Source: Natrinema versiforme JCM 10478
GTDB lineage: Archaea; Halobacteriota; Halobacteria; Halobacteriales; Natrialbaceae
Length of the DNA stretch: 64,000 nucleotides
Assembly (NCBI RefSeq): GCF_000337195.1
Contig: NZ_AOID01000026.1
Location: 81,097 to 145,096 of the forward strand
Direction: 5' to 3'
A model generated the notes under the pieces. That model worked only from the letters and a program-made list of their open reading frames with translations. It did no database searches and had not been told where the DNA came from. A program made the translations under genes and the position numbers. This document shows, piece by piece, positions 58,938 to 64,000 of this stretch. How positions within the stretch are numbered: position 1 is the first letter of the stretch; each line of letters starts with the position of its first letter.

Positions 58938-59387
58938 ATGATCGAGACGACAGTCGAAGCCGTCGACCTCCGCTCGCCGCCGACGATCACTCCCGAAACG
59001 CCCGCGAAGGTGGCGGCTCAGTCCCTCCGCCGGCCGACGGTCTCCGCGCTCCCCGTCCTCGAGGACGAGTCGGTCGTCGGCATCGTCACCGAGTCGGATC
59101 TCGTCGCACTGGTCGCGGAAACGGACGATCGTCCGGCGACGCGAGCGATCATGTCCGCGCCGGTGACGACGGTGTCGCCGACCGCGACGATCGCCGACGC
59201 CGCCGAAACGATGCGAACGAACGGCGTCAAACACCTCCCCGTCGTCGACGACGGCGTCTACCGCGGCCTGCTTTCGGCCCACACGTTAGCTCCGTACCTC
59301 CCGCGTCACCGCCTCGAGATCGAGTGGCGCGACGAACCGCTGCGTCTGGAGGCGACCGAGGGACAGGAACTCACTGCGGGCGACTGA
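58938..59387 (+). CDS. CBS domain pair protein
   Basis: A 149-residue stand-alone Bateman module. CBS1 about residues 8-65 (VDLRSPPTITPETPAKVAAQSLRRPTVSALPVLEDESVVGIVTESDL) and CBS2 about 72-125 (MSAPVTTVSPTATIADAAETMRTNGVKHLPVVDDGVYRGLLSAHTL). Such pairs bind adenosyl ligands (AMP, ATP, SAM) and regulate partners. The tail is acidic. Start ATG 58938 is supported by the TATA box at 58905. Convergent with the DUF1028 gene. Confidence 0.9.
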   Translation: MIETTVEAVDLRSPPTITPETPAKVAAQSLRRPTVSALPVLEDESVVGIVTESDLVALVAETDDRPATRAIMSAPVTTVSPTATIADAAETMRTNGVKHLPVVDDGVYRGLLSAHTLAPYLPRHRLEIEWRDEPLRLEATEGQELTAGD

Positions 59388-59396
59388 GTCACGGGG

Positions 59397-60160
59397 TCAC
59401 TCCGCGGTGTCCAGCGAATCCGCCTCGAACGCGCCTTCGTACTGCGCGAGCATGTCCCTGTAGCCCTGCTCGGCGAGGTCGTAGGTCTCCCGTACGTCCG
59501 CGATCGGCGTCTCGGTCGCATCGAGGCGCAGGTCGTTGTACGGCGGCTCGACGGTGTGTGATTCCGTCGTCTCGACGACCACCGCCACGCTCTGGACCGA
59601 CAACTCCTCGCGTTTGTCTCCGCCCTCGAGGTCGCCGGCCGCCAGCGCGTCGATCAACCGCTTTGCGAGCGGGTCGGTATCGACGTTTTCCGTGACGGCG
59701 GCCGGCCCGGTCGCGGGGTCCGTCGTGTCGTGGACGGCGTTTGCCTCGTAGGCCTCGGCGACCGTCTCGAGGACGGCTTCGCCGGTCAGCATGTTGCCCG
59801 CGACGGTGTAGTGGTCGCCCTCGCGATGGCCGTACTCGGCGACGCACTCCTCGCCCGAGAAGGCGAACGTCGACTCGCCGTCGACGCCGTGTAACTGCCG
59901 CTGGGGCGCGCCCTCGTCGGCGTTGAGCAGCGCCTCGAGCACGTCGTCGACTGCGAGCCCGTCGTCGATGTACTCGATCCCGCGCGCGCGCCGAGGTCGA
60001 CGTTGACCAGACTCTGCGTGGCGACCGCCCCGTGTTCGCTGACGAACGGACAGAGCGTCCCGACGCCCGGCAGCCGCGTCGTGACCGCGACACCGAACCG
60101 GCGGTGGCGGTCGCCGTCCTCGGTTTCGTACTCCTCGCGAACGCAGATACTGAACGTCAT
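59397..60160 (-). pseudogene. DUF1028 family gene with a frameshift in a CG repeat
   Basis: The first 57 codons (MTFSICVREEYE... to VNVDLG) read from ATG 60160 and have a TATA box (ttttaatt, 60184-60191) at leaderless distance. Past the run of alternating C and G at about 59980-59992 this frame becomes non-protein-like. The homologous reading (RGIEYIDDGLAVDDVLEALLNADEGAPQRQLHGVDG) continues in another frame to the stop at 59397. The gene would encode about 250 residues of the DUF1028 family (Ntn-hydrolase-like, function unclear). The shift could be real, reversible slippage or a sequencing error. Confidence 0.72.
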
Positions 60161-60183
60161 CGTTTGCGCGCCAACGGTATGGA

Positions 60184-60191
60184 ATTAAAAA
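60184..60191 (-). promoter_or_regulatory. TATA box for the DUF1028 gene
   Basis: On the minus strand ttttaatt lies 24-31 bases before the ATG at 60160, showing that the N-terminal part of the frameshifted gene still has a normal promoter. Confidence 0.55.
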
Positions 60192-60359
60192 CCACCGGCC
60201 GATCGGCGGGCCCACGGACCGGCGACTCTCGAGACGGGTCGAATCGACACTCGACCGCGGAATCCGGCGTCGCTCGAGCCGTCGGTCGGCCGAACGGTCT
60301 CGTAGACGGGACCGTGTCTGACGTAAGAACTATACTGGCGGCGGCGGTGGATACCGCCA

Positions 60360-60722
60360 ATGGGACTCATGAGCAAAATTCTCGGCGGCAACCAGTCCAG
60401 AACCGTCGAGGACTACGCCGAACTGAACCTCGAGGACGTCTCCGACGGGTCCGCAGAGGCGACGATGCAGGTACACATCGCGGAGGTCAGCGGACAGGCC
60501 GACGCGATCGACATCAAAGACGCCGTCTACGACGGCGACATCGTCATCGCGGATATCACGCGCCTCCGGACCGAGGACAGCACCGTCGAACACATCGTCG
60601 ACGAACTGCGGCAGGTCGCCCAGGAAGTCAACGGCGACATCGTCCGGAAAGGCGAGGATCAGATGATCATCACGCCGACCGGCATCCACATCAGCCGAGA
60701 AAAGCTGGGCCAGAAGGCATAG
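60360..60722 (+). CDS. sepF: Cell division protein SepF
   Basis: A 120-residue SepF homologue: an N-terminal amphipathic membrane-targeting helix (MGLMSKILGG), then the SepF fold (AEATMQVHIAEVSGQADAIDIKDAVYDGDIVIADITRLRTEDSTVEHIVDELRQVAQEVNGDIVRKGEDQMIITPTGIHISRE). In haloarchaea SepF is the essential membrane anchor for FtsZ at the division site. The TATA-like actatactgg (about 60329-60338) gives leaderless spacing to ATG 60360; ATG 60369 is the alternative and would shorten the helix. Confidence 0.9.
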   Translation: MGLMSKILGGNQSRTVEDYAELNLEDVSDGSAEATMQVHIAEVSGQADAIDIKDAVYDGDIVIADITRLRTEDSTVEHIVDELRQVAQEVNGDIVRKGEDQMIITPTGIHISREKLGQKA

Positions 60723-60891
60723 CGGGAGTCATCGGACGGGCAGATACCGAATCGCCGTTCGCATTCAGCAATCACTATTCTTGACTCGTCTGTGGCGACC
60801 CGAACTGGTACGTCGCTACCGCTTCCCGTTCGATCGCAATAAAATAACTCAGTCGTCTCGCGCCGCCGAAAGCGACGCGTTGAATTCGAGA

Positions 60892-61086
60892 TTACGTTCG
60901 CGTGACGTTCGTCGCGCGCGGGCCCTTGGGGGCCTGTTCGATATCGAATTCGATGTCTGTGCCTTCTTCGAGATCCGGACCGCCAACATCTTCCATGTGG
61001 AAGAAAACGTCGTCGTCCGCGTCGTCCGTCTCAATGAAACCGTAGCCGCCTGTGTCGTTGAAGAAATCAACGCTTCCTTTCGCCAT
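60892..61086 (-). CDS. cspA: Cold-shock protein (CspA family)
   Basis: A 64-residue OB-fold protein: MAKGSVDFFNDTGGYGFIETDDADDDVFFHMEDV, with RNP1 (GYGFIE) and RNP2 (VFFHM), and DIEFDIEQAPKGPRATNVTRT. It binds single-stranded RNA or DNA. A TATA-like ccttatccc (61112-61120) suggests a leaderless message, and an 18-bp perfect palindrome just upstream (61129-61146) is a candidate regulatory site. Start ATG 61086. Confidence 0.94.
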   Translation of the reverse strand: MAKGSVDFFNDTGGYGFIETDDADDDVFFHMEDVGGPDLEEGTDIEFDIEQAPKGPRATNVTRT

Positions 61087-61128
61087 TACAAACATACGTA
61101 GGGTCGATCGGGGGATAAGGCTTCCGAG

Positions 61129-61146
61129 GGTCGTGGTACCACGACC
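61129..61146. promoter_or_regulatory. 18-bp perfect palindrome upstream of the cold-shock gene
   Basis: GGTCGTGGTACCACGACC reads identically on both strands. It lies 9 bases upstream of the TATA-like box of the cold-shock gene. The position suggests a regulator-binding site. Confidence 0.5.
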
Positions 61147-61505
61147 GTCGACCCGTCCGCGGTGAGGGCCTGAATCGGATATAATTGCCGCGGTTCGTGA
61201 CGATCCCGGCCAAGGGCACCTCTCGAGGGAGAACCGCCGAGCGCCGCGTTCGGTTTCGTGGGGCGAATAAAGGCGGTGCGTACGAAGGGTAATGAAGCTG
61301 TCAGTAACGACGGTGGCCTACTGCCGTCGTTCGGGAGCCGCGGTACCGCTTACCCGTACGCGTATTTGAAAGGGGGCTCGAGCGCTATCGCCGGGTACAG
61401 CATGAGCGCAACTGTGTCGAATGACCGATATGTCCGGTCGGGTCCGGTCTCGCTCGAGTGTGTGGCGGACGGGAAGCGGGGCCGCCGGCACACGGGTGAT
61501 CATCC
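61147..61505 (+). other. Intergenic region before the reductase fusion, with a promoter and a short upstream ORF
   Basis: No long gene. A TATA-like gtatttgaa at 61362-61370 predicts a start near 61395. An ATG at 61402 opens a 35-codon frame ending in TGA 61507-61509, overlapping the GTG of the fusion gene (GTGA). A second AT-rich box, gatataattg at about 61178, is unassigned. Confidence 0.4.
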
Positions 61506-63911
61506 GTGAGTGCAGCTTTCAGTATCATCTCGCCGTCGCGACTCGAGGCCCGTCTCGAGTCGGACTTGGTCACCGTCGTCGACGTCCGCGAGGAACGGGA
61601 GTACGAGGAACTGGGGCATATTCCGGGTGCGGTTTCCGTCCCGGCCGATCGATTTCGGGACCCGAGCAGCGTCGCTGACGGGGAACTCCCGGCTCCCGGG
61701 GAGTTCGCAACGCTGCTGTCCGAGGCCGGCATCGACCGCACGGACGACCTCGTCGCGTATGGGGACGACGGCGGCCCGCTCGCGGCTCGGTTCCTGCTCA
61801 CCGCCGCCGTCTACGGCCACGAGGGCTCGCTGTTCCTGGTAGACGGCGGGCTGGACGCGTGGCTCGCGGACGCCGACCGCTCGCATGCGACCGCCAGTCC
61901 CAGTCCCGCGCCGACCGACTACGAGGCCACGCTGCGGGACGACGCGCCGCTCATCGACCGCGAGGGCGTCGAAGCCGCGGTCGAGGGCGACGCGGTCGTC
62001 GTCGACACCCGCACCGCCGCCGAGTACGAGCAGTCCCGGATTCCGGGGGCCGTCCACCTCGAGTGGACGGACCTCCTCGCGGACGGCCGACTCCGGGGCG
62101 AGGACGCGCTCGAGGACCTGCTCGCCGAGCGGGGAATCACGCGAGACGAGCGGATCGTCCTCTACTGTAACACGGCCAGACGGCTCAGTCATACCTTCGT
62201 CACACTCCGCCATCTGGGCTACGAGGCAGTCGAATTCTACGAGGGGAGCCTGACCGACTGGGTGCGTGCCGAGGCCCCCGAGTGGGATCCGGTCGAACTG
62301 CAGGCACAGGTCCGCCACTACGCCGCCAACGGCGGCTTCGAGGCCATGGTCGACGACCTCGGGGAGGACGTGCTCGGTCGCCTGAAGCTGATCGGGCTCT
62401 ACCACCAGAAGCAGCGGGGCTATTTCATGCTCCGGACGCGGGCTCCGGGCGGGAGACTCACGGCCGAACAGGCCCGCACGATCGGCGAGGTCGCCAACGA
62501 GTTCGCCCGCGCACCCGCAGAATACGGCGGTCCCGAGCAGAACCCGGTTTTCGGCGACGGCTACCTCGACGCCACGACCCGGCAGGATATCCAGATGCAC
62601 TGGATCGAAATCGCGGACATCGCCGAGATCTGGGACCGCTACGACGCGGTCGGGCTCTCGACGATGCAGGCCTGCGGGAACTCCGTTCGCAACGTAGTCG
62701 GCTGTCCCGCGGCCGGACTCGATCCCGACGAAACCGTCGACATCGAACCGGTCGTCGAGCGGGTCAGCCAGCGGTTCCTCGGTGACCGCCACTACGCCAA
62801 TCTGCCCCGGAAGTTTAAGGTCAGCGTCACCGGCTGTTGCGAGGACTGCGCCCGGTCGGGGATTCAGGACCTCGGGTTGACGCCGGCCCGCAAGGACGGC
62901 CGCGAGGGGTTCGTCGCGCGGGTCGGCGGCGGCCTCTCGGACGGTCCCCGCGTCGCCAGCGACATCGATCTCTTCGTCGAACCCGAGCAGGTCGACGACC
63001 TCGTCGCCGCTCTGGCCGACCTCTTTATCGACCACGGGAGCTACCTCGACACCGCGGTCAACCGGCTGCGCTTCCTCGTCGCCGAGTTCGGCCCCGAGAA
63101 GTTCCGCGAGGAACTCGAGTCCTACGCCGATTTCGCGTTCGAGGAACCCGACGAGACCCTGACGATGGACTACCGGGGCGACCACGTCGGCGTCCACGAG
63201 CAGGCCGACGGCCGCTCCTACGTCGGGCTGAACGTCCCGACGGGTCGGATGGGCGGTGACGAATTCGCCGAGCTGTCCGAACTGGCCAACGACCTCGGCG
63301 ACGGCGAGGTCCGCCTGACCCCCAACCAGAACATCCTCGTGCCCCACCTGGCCAACGACGACCTTGCGGCGCTGCTCGAGGAACCGCTGCTCGAGCGGTA
63401 CAGCCCCGATCCGGGGCCGTTCACGCGCGGGATCGTCACCTGCACCGGTCGGGAGTTCTGTAACTACGGGATCATCGAGACGAAAAATCGCGCGATCAGG
63501 TGGGCCCGCGAGCTAGACGACTGGGCCGAGGAAGCCGGGATCGCTGACGACCACGAGGCGATCCGCGTCCACATGTCGGGCTGTTCGGCCTCCTGCGCCC
63601 AGCCACAGTTGGGCGACTTCGGACTGCGCGGCGAGGTCTACCGCGACGACTACGACTCCGGACGAGCGGCCGACCTCGGACTCGGCGGCGATTTGGGCAA
63701 CGACGAGTTCATCGACTGGCTCGTCGGGAAGATCCCGATCGACGACGTGCCCGCGGTCGTCAAGGCCACAATGTGCGCCTACGACGCCGACAGCGAGGCC
63801 GGCGAGTCCTTCACCGAGTGGACCCGCCACACGTCGAATGCGGACCTGCGCGAGATCATCACGGAACGGCCGGCGCGCGACGCGCCCGCGATCGGCACAG
63901 AGGTGAGCTAG
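61506..63911 (+). CDS. Double-rhodanese/sulfite or nitrite reductase fusion
   Basis: An 801-residue fusion. Residues 8-125 are a rhodanese-like domain lacking the catalytic Cys (loop YGDDGG at 85-90). Residues 140-255 are a second rhodanese with Cys221 in LYCNTARR. Residues 265-801 are a ferredoxin-dependent siroheme reductase: MQACGNSVRNVVGCP, TCTGREFCNYGI (C-x5-C) and HMSGCSASCAQPQ (C-x3-C), which together bind [4Fe-4S]/siroheme. This enzyme reduces sulfite to sulfide or nitrite to ammonia with six electrons. Rhodaneses carry sulfane sulfur, so sulfite is the more natural substrate, but this is inferred. GTG start, 35-codon frame upstream. The next gene starts right after the stop. Confidence 0.88.
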   Translation: MSAAFSIISPSRLEARLESDLVTVVDVREEREYEELGHIPGAVSVPADRFRDPSSVADGELPAPGEFATLLSEAGIDRTDDLVAYGDDGGPLAARFLLTAAVYGHEGSLFLVDGGLDAWLADADRSHATASPSPAPTDYEATLRDDAPLIDREGVEAAVEGDAVVVDTRTAAEYEQSRIPGAVHLEWTDLLADGRLRGEDALEDLLAERGITRDERIVLYCNTARRLSHTFVTLRHLGYEAVEFYEGSLTDWVRAEAPEWDPVELQAQVRHYAANGGFEAMVDDLGEDVLGRLKLIGLYHQKQRGYFMLRTRAPGGRLTAEQARTIGEVANEFARAPAEYGGPEQNPVFGDGYLDATTRQDIQMHWIEIADIAEIWDRYDAVGLSTMQACGNSVRNVVGCPAAGLDPDETVDIEPVVERVSQRFLGDRHYANLPRKFKVSVTGCCEDCARSGIQDLGLTPARKDGREGFVARVGGGLSDGPRVASDIDLFVEPEQVDDLVAALADLFIDHGSYLDTAVNRLRFLVAEFGPEKFREELESYADFAFEEPDETLTMDYRGDHVGVHEQADGRSYVGLNVPTGRMGGDEFAELSELANDLGDGEVRLTPNQNILVPHLANDDLAALLEEPLLERYSPDPGPFTRGIVTCTGREFCNYGIIETKNRAIRWARELDDWAEEAGIADDHEAIRVHMSGCSASCAQPQLGDFGLRGEVYRDDYDSGRAADLGLGGDLGNDEFIDWLVGKIPIDDVPAVVKATMCAYDADSEAGESFTEWTRHTSNADLREIITERPARDAPAIGTEVS

Positions 63912-64000
63912 ATGTCTGGAACGGACCCCTCGAAGGCGACGAACGTACCGAAGCCGGGCGTCCCGCGGGAGGGCGTCAAGGGCGTCGGCGAGGACCCGCG
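63912..64000 (+). CDS. N-terminal fragment of the next gene in the reductase operon
   Basis: ATG 63912 directly follows the stop of the reductase fusion and runs to the window edge. The 29 visible residues are polar (MSGTDPSKATNVPKPGVPRE). They do not identify a family. A nitrate or sulfur assimilation partner would be expected from position, but is not shown. Confidence 0.55.
   Translation, partial: MSGTDPSKATNVPKPGVPREGVKGVGEDP

Noticed and set aside
60781-61101. A 106-codon + strand frame over the cold-shock gene
   Set aside because: It is antisense to a clear CspA with RNP1 and RNP2 motifs and has no homology-like content.
1-64000. CRISPR array, prophage or integrated element
   Set aside because: No regularly spaced direct repeats, integrase, transposase or phage structural genes were found; the order resembles core haloarchaeal chromosome.

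Overview
The window is chromosomal DNA from an extremely halophilic archaeon (class Halobacteria), most likely a Natrialbales-type genus such as Natrinema or Haloterrigena; the genus is an inference. The support is very high GC in genes, strongly acidic proteins, many leaderless genes with a TATA box about 26-30 bases before the start codon, and archaea- or haloarchaea-specific families: EF-1alpha, S24e, S27ae, the Kae1-Bud32 fusion, HalOD1, Bat-like HTH regulators, SepF, a geranylgeranyl reductase and a tRNA-Ala with a G3:U70 pair. No rRNA, CRISPR array, prophage or complete insertion sequence was seen. The region reads as ordinary core chromosome with a few odd loci.

Layout. 1-9.4 kb: a partial gene, a membrane protein, PRC-barrel-like and DUF7557-like small proteins, a UspA protein, the lipid reductase, a K+ channel with two RCK units, a ZIP transporter, PPAT (coenzyme A synthesis), a MOSC protein, an SDR and two tandem Usp paralogues. 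9.5-17 kb: ROK glucokinase, a Tat-exported LVIVD propeller, a NifU-like protein, an ACT/homoserine dehydrogenase pair, the EF-1alpha/S10 operon, a rhomboid protease and tRNA-Ala(CGC). 17-25 kb: an Lrp/HalOD1 operon, a FemAB-like acyltransferase, a histidine kinase and a cluster of two beta-propellers flanking a membrane protein. 24.4-31.7 kb: S24e, S27ae, Kae1-Bud32, a lone NuoCD, a Bat-like regulator, an ITPase and an IMPDH/GMPR-family enzyme. 31.8-37.3 kb: a micro-ORF/PIN-like pair, a MOT1-type transporter, a methyl-accepting protein coupled to an H-NOX haem sensor, and an AIR-synthase-family enzyme. 37.5-42.6 kb: ThiD-ThiN coupled to an LLM flavoenzyme, an ABC exporter and a CsaA-like protein. 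43-51 kb: MutS and MutL separated by BrkB and an SDR, then RtcA. 51.5-64 kb: KDG kinase, a secreted surface protein, a GNAT, RNase R, a hydrolase, a second Bat-like regulator, PUA and CBS proteins, a frameshifted DUF1028 gene, SepF, a cold-shock protein and a rhodanese-rhodanese-sulfite/nitrite reductase fusion that begins an operon leaving the window.

Genes that plausibly act together: S24e/S27ae/Kae1-Bud32 (translation and t6A); ACT plus homoserine dehydrogenase (feedback-controlled Thr/Met synthesis); H-NOX plus MCP (gas-sensing taxis); glucokinase and KDG kinase (semi-phosphorylative Entner-Doudoroff metabolism); MutS and MutL (mismatch repair); MOT1, MOSC and possibly the downstream reductase operon (molybdenum and assimilatory redox metabolism). 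The points most worth checking are the H-NOX/MCP module, the double-rhodanese reductase fusion, the repeat-like insertion inside the Bud32 kinase domain, the 82-bp double palindrome at 27.1 kb, the CG-repeat frameshift in the DUF1028 gene, and two short upstream ORFs that overlap GTG starts as GTGA.
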